Shown piece after piece: positions 29,762 to 41,709 of a stretch of 64,000 bases of DNA. Both the position numbers and the translations under genes were made by a program. The DNA comes from Lelliottia nimipressuralis (GTDB lineage: Bacteria > Pseudomonadota > Gammaproteobacteria > Enterobacterales > Enterobacteriaceae). The DNA lies in assembly GCF_004115925.1 (NCBI RefSeq), contig NZ_SDDX01000008.1, forward strand, positions 310,001 to 374,000, read 5' to 3'. Under the pieces are notes generated by a model that did not search any database, had not been told where the DNA came from, and saw only the letters and a list, made by a program, of their open reading frames with translations. Within the stretch, counting starts at the first letter, position 1. Each line of letters opens with the position of its first letter.

Positions 29762-30481
29762 TTACTTCAGCGTACTCACCAGCGCCTTCCGGCTGTCTTC
29801 CAGGGTTACCACGCGTTGACACACGTCTTTGCCGAATTTCTGGAAATCCGCTTCCTGATTCTTCCATTCGTTCTGGATCGAGGTCTGCAATCCGCCCAGG
29901 CTGCCTAATACGCCCTGCAGTGGATTTCCGCCGCCTTTCAGCACGGCTTTCGCCCCCATCTCATTGATGCTGTCCTGCAGAATGCCGCCCATCGCCTGAT
30001 TCACCAGGTTCTGTCCGTCTGCGCGCACCTGATCGATGGCTTTATAGTGGAACGTCAGACCATCCGTGCGGTGTTCGATGATACGGTTCATCTGCTCTTT
30101 CAGTTGGGCGTCCAGCTTGGTCAGACGGGTGCGCATATTGCTGCTCTCACCCACCTCTTTGGCGATGATCTTATCCAGCGCCACACGGCCTTTCTCAACG
30201 CGCGTCAGGGCGCCTTCGTCGATCCAGGGTAGCGCTGAGCGCAGATCCGCCTGATAATCTTTCGCCTGCTCGCGTTGGGCCGCGCTCAGGGTGTATTGCT
30301 TGCCGTTGTACATCACGTTGCCATCCGGCGTGATCACCAGATTGCCGTTCTCACCTTTTACCTGAACGGTTTGCGGGCTGAGAATCACATCGTCGCGCGG
30401 TGTGACTTCACATTTGTAGTCCGCATGGGCAGTTAACGCGGTGGTCATCAATGCCACAGCCAGCAGCGTTTTGCGCATCAT
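29762..30481 (-). CDS. yggN: DUF2884 periplasmic protein YggN
   Basis: This is a conserved enterobacterial protein of unknown function, 239 residues as in E. coli YggN. A signal peptide (RKTLLAVALMTTALTAHA) is followed by DYKCEVTPRDDVILSPQTVQ, so the mature protein is probably periplasmic. The middle is helical and charged. It lies downstream of yggL, separated by a terminator, and likely has its own promoter. Confidence 0.9.
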   Translation of the reverse strand: MMRKTLLAVALMTTALTAHADYKCEVTPRDDVILSPQTVQVKGENGNLVITPDGNVMYNGKQYTLSAAQREQAKDYQADLRSALPWIDEGALTRVEKGRVALDKIIAKEVGESSNMRTRLTKLDAQLKEQMNRIIEHRTDGLTFHYKAIDQVRADGQNLVNQAMGGILQDSINEMGAKAVLKGGGNPLQGVLGSLGGLQTSIQNEWKNQEADFQKFGKDVCQRVVTLEDSRKALVSTLK

Positions 30482-30500
30482 AATTATCCCTCAAGACAAA

Positions 30501-30526
30501 ACGGGCCGGCATTTGCCGGCCCTTTG
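30501..30526 (-). terminator. yggL terminator
   Basis: GGGCCGGC-ATTT-GCCGGCCC is a perfect 8-bp GC stem followed on the minus strand by GTTTTG, just after the yggL stop. Confidence 0.75.
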
Positions 30527-30530
30527 CTAG

Positions 30531-30854
30531 TTAGTCCCACCAAATGTCGAAAAGTTCGCTAACGCGGACCTCTTCGAATTTGCGGTCTTCCAGCCATTTG
30601 CGCACAAGTGTCTGCTGCTCTTCGGTGCACTTACCGATCTCTTGCTTGCAGATCAGCCCTTCCCAGGAGAGATAGCCGCTGCCATCAAACGCCAGTTTGT
30701 TTGGCTCGATCACTTCATCGATAAAGGCGTCAACTTCCTTATCGATGGTTTCTACGCTAGTACCTTCCGGGAAACGCCATGCGACGGAAAAACCAACTTC
30801 CTGGAATTCCTCGATGTGCATTTTTTTACGCAGACGACGGCTACGGTTTGCCAT
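30531..30854 (-). CDS. yggL: YggL family protein (DUF469)
   Basis: YggL is a small conserved cytosolic protein of 107 residues (108 in E. coli) with a basic start (NRSRRLRKKMHIEEFQEVGF) and an acidic end. E. coli YggL has been reported to associate with the 50S ribosome. Its start overlaps the trmB stop by one base, indicating translational coupling. Confidence 0.92.
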   Translation of the reverse strand: MANRSRRLRKKMHIEEFQEVGFSVAWRFPEGTSVETIDKEVDAFIDEVIEPNKLAFDGSGYLSWEGLICKQEIGKCTEEQQTLVRKWLEDRKFEEVRVSELFDIWWD

Positions 30855-31573
30855 TATTTAACCCTCTCGAACATTAAGTCCCATACACCGTGACCAAGAC
30901 GATGGCCACGCTGTTCAAATTTCGTTACCGGACGTGAATCCGGTCGCGGTACGTAGTCGTTGCTCTCAGACTGGTTTTTATACCTGTCGAGCGACGACAT
31001 CACTTCCAGCATGTGTTCCGCGTAAGGTTCCCAGTCGGTGGCCATATGGAAGACACCGCCCAGTTTTAGCTTACTTTTCACAAGCTCAGCAAATTCTGCC
31101 TGAACGATACGGCGCTTATTATGACGTGCTTTGTGCCATGGGTCAGGGAAAAAGAGCTGAACCATGTTCAAAGAATTGTCAGGAATCATTTTGTGCAGCA
31201 CTTCGACCGCATCGTGGCACATGACACGCAGGTTCTCTACACCCTCTTCGTGCGCGGTCGCAAGGCATGCGCCCACGCCCGGTGAGTGTACTTCAATGCC
31301 GAGGAAGTTTTGCTCCGGACGCGCTTTCGCCATGGTCACGAGCGATGAGCCCATGCCAAAACCGATCTCCAGCGTGATCGGCGCATCGCGGCCAAACAGG
31401 GCGGCGAAGTCGACTGGCTGTTCGCTGAACTCAACGCCCATCACCGGCCAGTAGTTATCCAGCGCATGTTGCTGCCCTTTTGTCAGGCGCCCCTGACGGC
31501 GGACAAAGCTGCGAATACGGCGCAGTGGGCGACCGTTTTCATCAAATTCCGGTGAAATGACGTCGTTTTTCAT
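30854..31573 (-). CDS. trmB: tRNA m7G46 methyltransferase TrmB
   Basis: TrmB places N7-methylguanosine at position 46 of tRNAs using S-adenosylmethionine. I use the ATG at 31573 ([16 protein letters not shown]), which gives 239 residues as in E. coli; the frame has an earlier ATG at 31615. The SAM-binding motif is [16 protein letters not shown] near residue 70, with [17 protein letters not shown] as the catalytic and RNA-binding segment. It diverges from mutY. Confidence 0.96.
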   Translation of the reverse strand: MKNDVISPEFDENGRPLRRIRSFVRRQGRLTKGQQHALDNYWPVMGVEFSEQPVDFAALFGRDAPITLEIGFGMGSSLVTMAKARPEQNFLGIEVHSPGVGACLATAHEEGVENLRVMCHDAVEVLHKMIPDNSLNMVQLFFPDPWHKARHNKRRIVQAEFAELVKSKLKLGGVFHMATDWEPYAEHMLEVMSSLDRYKNQSESNDYVPRPDSRPVTKFEQRGHRLGHGVWDLMFERVK

Positions 31574-31717
31574 AAAAGAGTAGTCTGCTTGTGAGAATGT
31601 TCGGGAAACGGGCATTATCCAAAGTTAAGCCCTGTATGCAAGCATGGGAAAGATCCGGTTTACAGTCGCATGGCGCTGTGCTGCAATCTGCGTCCCTGAT
31701 TAAGCGAATCGATGACC

Positions 31718-33069
<1,352 letters not shown>

Positions 33070-33085
33070 CAGCGTGCGGGGGTAA

Positions 33086-34201
<1,116 letters not shown>

Positions 34202-34270
34202 TTTTCCCCTGCCCTCTCCCGAACGGGAGAGGGCAATAATCCCCACACTGCCGCCCCATCCATACGAAAA

Positions 34271-34286
34271 TGTTATTTGCATCACA
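34271..34286. promoter_or_regulatory. Predicted CRP site upstream of nupG
   Basis: TGTTA-TTTGCA-TCACA fits the CRP consensus at 9 of 10 half-site positions, about 145 bp before nupG. An ATTGCATT octamer like a CytR half-site lies some 25 bp downstream. E. coli nupG is controlled by CRP and CytR, so the context agrees. Confidence 0.6.
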
Positions 34287-34430
34287 ATCTAAACTGCAAA
34301 TTAATGAGGATTGCATTTTTTTGCGGGAGGTAACAAAACATAACCTCGCCTGCTGATAGAATTGCATCAAATAACAACCCTGAATGTTCCCATAACAACA
34401 TATCTCCCGCTCAATTGTGAGGAAAGTAAC

Positions 34431-35687
34431 ATGAACCTTAAGCTGCAGCTTAAAATATTGTCGTTTCTGCAGTTCTGTCTGTGGGGTAGCTGGCTAACCA
34501 CGCTCGGCTCCTACATGTTTGTGACGCTCAAGTTCGACGGTGCGTCTATCGGTGCCGTATACAGCTCGCTGGGTATTGCAGCGGTCTTTATGCCAACGCT
34601 TCTGGGGATCGTGGCGGATAAATGGATAAGCGCGAAATGGCTTTACGCGCTCTGTCATCTGGTGGGGGCGGGTACGCTATTTATGGCGGCCGGAGTGACC
34701 ACGCCAGGGGCGATGTTTATGGTGATCCTGCTGAACTCGCTGGCTTATATGCCAACGCTTGGCCTGATCAACACCATCTCCTACTACCGCATTAAGTCTG
34801 CGGGCCTGGATATCGTGACCGACTTCCCGCCAATCCGTATCTGGGGCACCATCGGCTTTATCATGGCGATGTGGGGCGTGAGCTTCGCAGGCTTTGAACT
34901 GAGCCACATGCAGCTCTACATCGGTGCTGGCCTCTCTGTACTGCTGGCCCTGTTCACCCTGACGCTCCCGCACATTCCTGTTTCTAACCAGCAGCAAAAA
35001 CAGAGCTGGAGCTCCATGCTCGGCCTGGATGCGTTCGCGCTGTTTAAAAACAAACGCATGGCGATCTTCTTTATCTTCTCCATGCTGCTGGGCGCAGAGC
35101 TGCAAATCACTAACATGTTCGGGAACACCTTCCTGCACAGTTTCGACAACAACCCGCTGTTCTCCGGTAGCTTTATCGTTGAACACGCGTCGGTAATGAT
35201 GTCGATTTCACAGATCTCTGAAACCCTGTTCATCCTGACCATCCCGTTCTTCCTGAGCCGCTACGGTATCAAAAACGTGATGCTTATCAGTATCTTTGCG
35301 TGGATGCTGCGCTTCGGTCTGTTCGCCTACGGCGACCCAACGCCGTTCGGCACCGTGCTGCTGGTTCTGTCGATGATTGTTTACGGCTGCGCCTTCGACT
35401 TCTTCAACATCTCCGGTTCGGTGTTTGTCGAAAAAGAAGTTAAGCCTGAAATCCGCGCCAGTGCTCAGGGTATGTTCCTGATGATGACCAACGGTTTCGG
35501 CTGTATTCTCGGCGGCATCGTGAGCGGTAAAGTCGTTGAGATGTACACCACCAATGGGATTACCGACTGGCAGCCAGTGTGGCTGATCTTCGCCGGTTAC
35601 TCTCTGGTGCTGTTCTTCGCCTTCATCGCCCTGTTCAAATACAAACACGTCCGCGTTCCGAATGGCGCACAGCCAATCGCGCATTAA
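34431..35687 (+). CDS. nupG: Nucleoside:H+ symporter NupG
   Basis: NupG imports purine and pyrimidine nucleosides with protons; it belongs to the NHS family of the major facilitator superfamily. The ATG at 34431 (MNLKLQLKILSFLQFCLWG), with GAGGAAAG upstream, gives 418 residues, the E. coli length. Twelve hydrophobic segments are visible, with conserved FPPIRIWGTIGFIMAMWG in the middle and FDFFNISGSVFVEKEV late in the chain. In E. coli the next gene is speC; here the citrate cluster intervenes. Confidence 0.96.
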   Translation: MNLKLQLKILSFLQFCLWGSWLTTLGSYMFVTLKFDGASIGAVYSSLGIAAVFMPTLLGIVADKWISAKWLYALCHLVGAGTLFMAAGVTTPGAMFMVILLNSLAYMPTLGLINTISYYRIKSAGLDIVTDFPPIRIWGTIGFIMAMWGVSFAGFELSHMQLYIGAGLSVLLALFTLTLPHIPVSNQQQKQSWSSMLGLDAFALFKNKRMAIFFIFSMLLGAELQITNMFGNTFLHSFDNNPLFSGSFIVEHASVMMSISQISETLFILTIPFFLSRYGIKNVMLISIFAWMLRFGLFAYGDPTPFGTVLLVLSMIVYGCAFDFFNISGSVFVEKEVKPEIRASAQGMFLMMTNGFGCILGGIVSGKVVEMYTTNGITDWQPVWLIFAGYSLVLFFAFIALFKYKHVRVPNGAQPIAH

Positions 35688-35703
35688 GATGTGATGCTCT
35701 TGT

Positions 35704-35731
35704 GCCGGGTGGCGGCTTTGCCTCACCCGGC
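35704..35731. repeat. REP-like palindrome after nupG
   Basis: GCCGGGTGGCGGCTTTGCC ... CACCCGGC, followed by TTCTTTTT, is a REP element that also works as a nupG terminator. It marks the left edge of the inserted citrate cluster. Confidence 0.65.
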
Positions 35732-35744
35732 TTCTTTTTACTTT

Positions 35745-36548
35745 TCATCCGCACCCATCCAGTACAATCCCCACCGACAGTAAATCTGCGCTCCCTCCTG
35801 GGCTTAGATGGCGGGCGATCAGCGCGTTATCCATTTCATTCAGAATCTTTCGATCCCAACCGTTCGCCAGCACATCTTTCGCGTACCCCTGGACATAGCG
35901 CAGCCCGTCCAGGCCGCCGCGCGACACCAGATTACTGTCCTGATTCACCGCCATTAACCGCAGCAGCAGATCGTGGAGTTGATGACGATTCCACTGGGGC
36001 AGAACCTTCCTGACCGTCGCGAATCCGCTTTGAGCCTCGCCGCGCGCCCCCGTTAAGCCCAGCTCCTGGTACTGGCGCTCACCGGCGGTTGCCCTCCCGC
36101 TGCGCCCGGCCAGTTCACGTTCCACCAGCCCCTGACAAATGTTACTTATCTCACAGCAGAGACTGTCTGAAGTGACAGGGTTTACGCGCCCGGCTGCAAA
36201 ACAGAGCAGTCCCAGCGCGAAAATCCCGCCTTTGTGGGTGTTAACTCCGCCCGTCGCCGCGTACATCGCCTGCTCACAGGCAATTCCCATCGGGCGAATC
36301 AGGCTCAACTGTTCCTCCGCGGGTTTTCCGGCATGTTCCGCGCCCAGTTCCGCAAAGCGCGAGAACCACGGCACTATGGCGGCGATGCTGCGGGTAAAAA
36401 GTGCGTGATCCATATCGCGATGGGAGCCGTTGTTGCGCTTATCCACCAGCCCCGGTTTTGGCGTGAGCTCCAGTTCCATCCACAGAGCCTCTTCGGCGAG
36501 CTGCGGCACATCTGTGACGCGCGGTTTAGTCGCGAGCAAACCAGTCAT
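35745..36548 (-). CDS. citG: Triphosphoribosyl-dephospho-CoA synthase
   Basis: CitG makes 2'-(5''-triphosphoribosyl)-3'-dephospho-CoA, the precursor of the citrate lyase prosthetic group. The 267 residues are shorter than E. coli CitG (292), mainly at the N-terminus. Core motifs LTPKPGLVDKRNNGSHRDMD, GGVNTHKGGIFALGLLC, GLTGARGEA and the closing LSPGGSADLL are intact. It overlaps the 3' end of citX by 23 bp and is the last gene of the operon. Confidence 0.93.
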   Translation of the reverse strand: MTGLLATKPRVTDVPQLAEEALWMELELTPKPGLVDKRNNGSHRDMDHALFTRSIAAIVPWFSRFAELGAEHAGKPAEEQLSLIRPMGIACEQAMYAATGGVNTHKGGIFALGLLCFAAGRVNPVTSDSLCCEISNICQGLVERELAGRSGRATAGERQYQELGLTGARGEAQSGFATVRKVLPQWNRHQLHDLLLRLMAVNQDSNLVSRGGLDGLRYVQGYAKDVLANGWDRKILNEMDNALIARHLSPGGSADLLSVGIVLDGCG

Positions 36549-37065
36549 CGATCATCTTCTCCACACGGGCTACCACCTGCTCCACCGGATGCTGACGCGA
36601 ACGGGAACAGGCGTGCGCCGGTTCATCGCAGATCAGGCAGCGGCGCATGTTCTCACCGAGCGAGCGCCGTCCGACATGCCCGGCGTTGGGGCAGATCACA
36701 TCCAGATCCCACAGTCGTCCGAGAGGATGCGTCTGTTCCAGCTCGGCACAGTGAGCTTTAATTTCTGGCGCCTGATGCGCCACGCACCACATGGCTTCTG
36801 GTCCCGTGGGCAGCCACAGCACCTGTCGGTCCAGCACCTGCCAGCGGTGCTCCCACAGCAGTTGATCGCACATCTGCAGCGCCACGCCCATGGTATTGCG
36901 ATAGCGCAGAGAGTCTTTGATATCACCGGGCGTTACCAGCGTCAGCGAAATCACCGGTTGTTGATAATGTGTAAGCCAGTCAGCCTGACGCGCGGCGCGA
37001 TTCTCTTTCGCCGCCAGCATCTGCGTAAGGCTGACACCCGAATGAACGGGTGTCGCGATGGTCAT
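36526..37065 (-). CDS. citX: Apo-citrate lyase phosphoribosyl-dephospho-CoA transferase
   Basis: CitX transfers the nucleotide prosthetic group made by CitG onto the serine of CitD. It has 179 residues (183 in E. coli), with the family segments SLTLVTPGDIKDS, LWLPTGPEAMW and HPLGRLWDLDV, and four or more cysteines near RRCLICDEPAHAC. It starts 2 bp after the citF stop and overlaps citG, so translation is coupled along the operon. Confidence 0.93.
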   Translation of the reverse strand: MTIATPVHSGVSLTQMLAAKENRAARQADWLTHYQQPVISLTLVTPGDIKDSLRYRNTMGVALQMCDQLLWEHRWQVLDRQVLWLPTGPEAMWCVAHQAPEIKAHCAELEQTHPLGRLWDLDVICPNAGHVGRRSLGENMRRCLICDEPAHACSRSRQHPVEQVVARVEKMIDDWFARD

Positions 37066-37067
37066 GA

Positions 37068-38588
37068 TTATGACTCCTTAACCTGTCGGACGGTGTCGAT
37101 CACGCTGCCGTCACGGTAGCGGATCACCCCGACGATTTTGTCGGTAAATTCGATGGGTTTGGGTTCGCCGGTCAGCGAAATCGCCCGCGCGTACAGGGCC
37201 TCGATATCGACAATTTTCAGCCCCGCCGCTTCCAGCCGTTCGCGAATTTCCGCTCGCGCAGGATTGACGGCGATACCGTGATCGGTCACCAGCACGTCGA
37301 TACTCTCCCCCGGCGTTAAGCGCGTGGTCACCCGTTTCACCACCGTCGGAATACGGCTGCGCAACAGCGGTGCGACGACAATGGTCAAGTTCGCGGCGGC
37401 GGCCACATCACAATGCCCGCCCGATGCCCCGCGCATCACTCCATCAGAGCCGGTAATGACGTTGACGTTGAAATCCACGTCGATCTCCAGCGCGCTTAAG
37501 ATCACCACATCAAGCTGATCGCAGCTCGCCGCTTTGCTGCCCGGATTGGCGTAAACGTTAGTGGAGATCTCCACGTGATTCGGATTGCGTGCCAGTGAAG
37601 CCGCGGCCTGTCCGTCAAAGCACTGGGTATCGAGCAGTTTTTCGATCAGCCCTTTTTCATGCAGATCGACCAGACTACCGGTGATCCCCCCCAGCGCGAA
37701 ACGCGCTTTCACGTGGCTTCGCGCCATCTTTTCGCCCATAAAGCGGGTGCAGGCGGTGGCCGCCGCGCCGGAGCCGGTCTGCATCGAGAAGCCGTTTTTG
37801 AAATAGCCGGAGTGCTCGATTACATCCGCCGCATAGCGGGCAATCATCAGCTCGCGCGGATTGCTGGTCACGCGCGCCGCGCCGACGCTGATCTTCGCCG
37901 GATCGCCGACACTCTCGACCTGCACCACATAATCCACACGATCCTGCACCAGGCTTGCAGGCATGTTCGGGAACGGCACCAGCTCTTCTGTGAGCAACAC
38001 CACCTTGCGGGCAAAATGGGCGTCGACCATCGCATAGCCCAGCGAACCGCAGCTGGATTTGCCGTGAGTCCCATTGGCATTGCCAAACTCGTCGCTGCAC
38101 GGCACACCGAGAAACGCGACGTCGATATTCAGCTCGCCGTCCTGCAGGAGCTTCACGCGTCCGCCGTGGGAGTGAATTTGTACCGGTTCGTCCATCAACC
38201 CGTGAGAGATGGCATCCGCCAGTTTGCCGCGCATCCCGGAGGTATAAATACGGGTAATTACACCGTTTTTGATATGTTCAATCAGCGCATCGTTGCAGGT
38301 CATCAGGGAGCTGGACGCTAGGGTGAGGTTTTTAAAGCCCATGTGCGCGAGCAGCGCGACCACGTTGTTGATGACCCGGTCGCCTTCGCGAAACGCATGG
38401 TGGAACGAAATGGTCATCCCGTCCTGCAAACCGCTGCGCTTCACCGCCTCTTCCAGGGTTTCGCACAGTTTGCGGCGGTGTTTGGCGTCGACATCCGCCA
38501 GCCACGGCGTGGCACTGTGGGCGGTATCAAAAGGTTTAAGTTCCCGCAGATGAGGGAAGTTCAGGTGGAGCAGTTCTGTCTGATTCAT
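37068..38588 (-). CDS. citF: Citrate lyase alpha subunit (citrate:acetyl-ACP transferase)
   Basis: CitF exchanges the acetyl group on the acyl carrier CitD for citrate, giving citryl-ACP for CitE. I use the ATG at 38588 (MNQTELLHLNFPHLREL), preceded by AAGGA at 8 bp; this gives 506 residues against about 510 in E. coli. The frame runs 48 codons further into citE, but that part is not conserved. CoA-transferase-like segments include ASSSLMTCNDALIEHIKNGV, MQTGSGAAATACTRF and the glycine-rich GASGGHCDVAAAA. Confidence 0.95.
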   Translation of the reverse strand: MNQTELLHLNFPHLRELKPFDTAHSATPWLADVDAKHRRKLCETLEEAVKRSGLQDGMTISFHHAFREGDRVINNVVALLAHMGFKNLTLASSSLMTCNDALIEHIKNGVITRIYTSGMRGKLADAISHGLMDEPVQIHSHGGRVKLLQDGELNIDVAFLGVPCSDEFGNANGTHGKSSCGSLGYAMVDAHFARKVVLLTEELVPFPNMPASLVQDRVDYVVQVESVGDPAKISVGAARVTSNPRELMIARYAADVIEHSGYFKNGFSMQTGSGAAATACTRFMGEKMARSHVKARFALGGITGSLVDLHEKGLIEKLLDTQCFDGQAAASLARNPNHVEISTNVYANPGSKAASCDQLDVVILSALEIDVDFNVNVITGSDGVMRGASGGHCDVAAAANLTIVVAPLLRSRIPTVVKRVTTRLTPGESIDVLVTDHGIAVNPARAEIRERLEAAGLKIVDIEALYARAISLTGEPKPIEFTDKIVGVIRYRDGSVIDTVRQVKES

Positions 38589-38598
38589 TGTGTCATCC

Positions 38599-39474
38599 TT
38601 AGCGACGCACGCCGGAGGCAGCCGCGCGTTCCAGCACCATTTGCGCATGGTTAATAATCGGCGCATCCACCATTTTGCCGTTGAGCGACACCACGCCCAG
38701 GCCGTTGCGTTCGCCCTCTTCTGCCGCTTCAATCACTAATTTCGCGTGATCCACTTCCTGCTGCGTCGGCGCGTAGGCGTTATGCAGCAGGTCGATCTGG
38801 CGCGGGTTAATCAGGGATTTGCCGTTAAAGCCCATTTTGCGGATCAGATTGACCTCGCGCAGGAACCCGGCTTCGTCGTTTACGTCCGACCACACCACGT
38901 CGAAGGCGTCGATCCCGGCGGCGCGTGCGGCTTGCAGCACGGCGCAGCGGGCATAGAACAGCTCGGTGCCGTCGCCGCGTTCGGTTTGCATATCCATCAC
39001 ATAGTCAAACGCCGCCAGCGCAATGCCGATCAGGCGCGGTGAGCTGCGGGCTATGGCCACGGCGTTAATCACCCCAATCGCCGATTCAATCGCCGCCATC
39101 ACGCGGGTCGAACCGATTTCGCGGCCGCACTCGCGCTCAATGCGTTCCAGATGGCCTTCCAGCTCAAAGATATCTTCCGGGGTGTCAGTTTTTGGCAGGC
39201 GGATCACGTCCACGCCCGCACGAACCGCCGCCTCCAGATCCAGCAGGCCAAACGGCGTGCTCAGCGGATTAATACGCACCACGGTTTCGATATCCTGATA
39301 CATCGGGTGCTGCAGCGCATGGAAGACCAGCAGCCGCGCAGTGTCTTTTTCGCGCAGGGCCACCGCATCTTCGAGGTCAAACATGATGGAGTCCGGACGA
39401 TAGATAAACGCGGTAGAGAGCATGGCGGCGTTGGCGCCGGGTAAAAACAGCATACTGCGACGGAGTTTGTTCAT
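38599..39474 (-). CDS. citE: Citrate lyase beta subunit (citryl-ACP lyase)
   Basis: CitE splits citryl-ACP into acetyl-ACP and oxaloacetate. It has 291 residues (about 302 in E. coli) and belongs to the HpcH/HpaI aldolase superfamily. Visible motifs are [31 protein letters not shown] (metal-site acids), [13 protein letters not shown] and [13 protein letters not shown]. Its start overlaps the citD stop (ATGA). Confidence 0.96.
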   Translation of the reverse strand: MNKLRRSMLFLPGANAAMLSTAFIYRPDSIMFDLEDAVALREKDTARLLVFHALQHPMYQDIETVVRINPLSTPFGLLDLEAAVRAGVDVIRLPKTDTPEDIFELEGHLERIERECGREIGSTRVMAAIESAIGVINAVAIARSSPRLIGIALAAFDYVMDMQTERGDGTELFYARCAVLQAARAAGIDAFDVVWSDVNDEAGFLREVNLIRKMGFNGKSLINPRQIDLLHNAYAPTQQEVDHAKLVIEAAEEGERNGLGVVSLNGKMVDAPIINHAQMVLERAAASGVRR

Positions 39475-39764
39475 GACATTTTGCTCCAGTCTATCTGCTG
39501 CGAGTCTGAAGCGCGGATCACCGCACTCTGCAGGCGGGCGCGGATCACACAGTCCAGCGCACCTTTATCCTCAACGATAATTAACCCCTGGCGCACATCC
39601 ATGGCGCGCAGCGTTTCGTCGACCACCTGGCGAATTTGCTCGCCAAACTGCTTAATCACTTCACTGTGGATGACAATCTCCAGCTCGCCGTCGGCGGGGG
39701 CGATTTTCACCATCAGGTCGCTGGACTCCTGCGTTCCGGCCAGCGCCTCCCTTACAATATTCAT
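39471..39764 (-). CDS. citD: Citrate lyase acyl carrier protein (gamma subunit)
   Basis: CitD carries the prosthetic group that shuttles acetyl and citryl moieties. It is 97 residues long. The attachment serine is Ser14 in [16 protein letters not shown], at the same position as in the Klebsiella protein. It overlaps citE by 4 bp and follows citC at 16 bp. Confidence 0.95.
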   Translation of the reverse strand: MNIVREALAGTQESSDLMVKIAPADGELEIVIHSEVIKQFGEQIRQVVDETLRAMDVRQGLIIVEDKGALDCVIRARLQSAVIRASDSQQIDWSKMS

Positions 39765-39780
39765 GATAAATTCCTGATAG

Positions 39781-40815
39781 TTATGCGACTTCCGCGCGCG
39801 CGTGATCTTTCACGTAGTGCGCTTTGAGATGCGCGAAAGTGGATTCCGGGACAATCTCCCGGATACGAGAAAACTGCTGTGTTTTGAGCAAGCGGCGCAC
39901 TTCCGACGCCGAAATGGCGTTGCCTGTCACCTTGATGCGCGGCATCTCCACTACCTCGATCGCCGGGGCCAGCAGCTGATGCAGCGTCTGGTTGTACTGG
40001 CGGGTGATGTCGCAAAATGGCTCCGAGCCGATAAAGCGATGGGTGATCCCAAGCGCAGGGGCGATAAAGTCGCGGAAGATCAGCACGTCGATTTCACTCC
40101 ACGCCTGCTGCACTTTGCCGCTCTCTTTAAGGAAATAGGCCGGAAACGTGGCGCGGGAGATGATGTACTGCGATCCCTCATGCACCGAGACATTCGGCAG
40201 ATGTGCCACGCCGGCGCGCACCATCTCCAGACGGGCGCAGAACGGGAAGAACGATGCGTCCTCGCGCACCACAAAGAGGTGCAGCCAGTCACACTGCTTT
40301 GCCGCCTGCTCCACCAGATGACGATGGCCGAGGGTGAACGGATTGGCGTTCATCACAATCGCGCCAATCGTCTCCCCGCATCTGCGGCTGCGCTGCAGCG
40401 AGCGGCAGTAGCGCTCGATCCCCTGTGGGGTGTTCTCCAGCAGCACGGCGTTATTACCGCTCTGGGCAATCGGCCAGAAACCGCTGCGGGCGAAGCGCTC
40501 TTTATTGCACGGGCGGGTGCAGAGAAAGAGATGAAAGTGACCACGCGCCAGCGCGGCATTTTCTACTTCCGCCAGCAGGCGGGCGCTGAGATTCGCGCCC
40601 CTCAGCTTTTCATCCACCGCCACGCACTTGATGACGTTGGCAGCCAGCCCCGCACATCCCACCAGCTGTGAACCGGACCAGGCCTCTATAAACAGCGTAA
40701 TGTCGTTGTCCAGCCCCAGGCCGCTGTCCGCCAGCAAATAACGGATCTGACTTAAGCGTTCCGGGTGTTGCGCGACGATCGTCTGACGAAAGTCGATAGG
40801 GAGTTGCGAGTGCAT
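39781..40815 (-). CDS. citC: [Citrate (pro-3S)-lyase] ligase
   Basis: CitC acetylates the thiol of the CitD prosthetic group with acetate and ATP, switching the lyase on. It has 344 residues. An N-terminal GNAT-like domain (about 1-125) precedes a cytidylyltransferase-like domain with the nucleotide-binding motif NPFTLGHRHLVEQAA. It is the first lyase gene in the operon, 13 bp after the FAH-family gene. Confidence 0.94.
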   Translation of the reverse strand: MHSQLPIDFRQTIVAQHPERLSQIRYLLADSGLGLDNDITLFIEAWSGSQLVGCAGLAANVIKCVAVDEKLRGANLSARLLAEVENAALARGHFHLFLCTRPCNKERFARSGFWPIAQSGNNAVLLENTPQGIERYCRSLQRSRRCGETIGAIVMNANPFTLGHRHLVEQAAKQCDWLHLFVVREDASFFPFCARLEMVRAGVAHLPNVSVHEGSQYIISRATFPAYFLKESGKVQQAWSEIDVLIFRDFIAPALGITHRFIGSEPFCDITRQYNQTLHQLLAPAIEVVEMPRIKVTGNAISASEVRRLLKTQQFSRIREIVPESTFAHLKAHYVKDHARAEVA

Positions 40816-40828
40816 GCTGCCGCCTTGA

Positions 40829-41692
40829 TCAGTGCGCTGCCGCCAGGGTTTGCGCGGGTGCTTCCATAATCACATTGCTCAGATGACCGATATTTTCGAT
40901 CTCAACTTCAATGCGATCGCCCTCCTGCATAAACAGCGGCGGAGTACGTTTTTTGCCGACGCCCCCCGGCGAGCCGGTGATGATCACGTCACCCGGGCTG
41001 AGACGGGTAAAAGTACTGATGTACTCGATCAGCTCCGCGACTTTGTGGATCATGCTGCTGGTGTTGTCTTCCTGCACCATGCGGCCATTGAGCCAGGTGC
41101 GGATTGCCAGCTGGTGCGGGTCTGGGATCTCATCGGCTGTCGCCATCCACGGGCCAAACGCCCCGGTCTGCCGCCAGTTTTTCCCGGCGGTGAACCAGGT
41201 GTGCTGCCAGTCGCGGGCGGAACCGTCCATGTAGCAGCTGTAACCGCCGACGTGACTAAGAGCGTCTTCGCGACGGATGTTCTCGCCGCCTTTGCCGATG
41301 ATCACCGCAAGCTCACCTTCGTAGTCGAATTCGCACGAGTGGCGCGGTTTTAATACCGGTGAGTTATGCCCGGTCTGGGAATCGGCAAAGCGAACGAACA
41401 GCGTTGGTGCCGGGTTGTGCTGGTCAAACTCTTTGCGCTTGTCGGCGTAATTCATCCCTACGCAGAGGATTTTTTCCGGCTGCTCAATCACCGGCAAAAA
41501 GGTGATGGCGCTCATCGGGATATCTGCAACATCGTTGAGATAGCGCGTGGCATCCGCCAGGCCGTTGCCCTGCAACAGCGCCTTGAGGTCGCTGTAGCGA
41601 TCGCCCAGACGGCGACCTAAATCCACCACACCTTCGGCCTGCACGATGCCGTAGCTGCGTTTACCCTGATACAGAAAACTTGCGAGTTTCAT
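40829..41692 (-). CDS. FAH-superfamily enzyme in the citrate operon
   Basis: This 287-residue protein has an N-terminal domain (1-70) and a fumarylacetoacetate hydrolase fold. Predicted metal ligands are Glu125 and Glu127 in FDYEGELAV and Asp156 in MDGSARDWQ; the 2- and 29-residue spacings equal those of human FAHD1. A lysine in AGKNW (Lys171) fits the FAHD1 catalytic lysine. The lid histidine of FAHD1 is replaced by Lys85 in NYADKRKEF, although the glutamate three residues on is kept. It lies between citW and citC with 13-17 bp gaps. Oxaloacetate decarboxylase or tautomerase activity is inference; hydrolysis of an acylpyruvate is an alternative. Confidence 0.8.
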   Translation of the reverse strand: MKLASFLYQGKRSYGIVQAEGVVDLGRRLGDRYSDLKALLQGNGLADATRYLNDVADIPMSAITFLPVIEQPEKILCVGMNYADKRKEFDQHNPAPTLFVRFADSQTGHNSPVLKPRHSCEFDYEGELAVIIGKGGENIRREDALSHVGGYSCYMDGSARDWQHTWFTAGKNWRQTGAFGPWMATADEIPDPHQLAIRTWLNGRMVQEDNTSSMIHKVAELIEYISTFTRLSPGDVIITGSPGGVGKKRTPPLFMQEGDRIEVEIENIGHLSNVIMEAPAQTLAAAH

Positions 41693-41709
41693 TGTTCTTT
41701 CCTGAAGAC

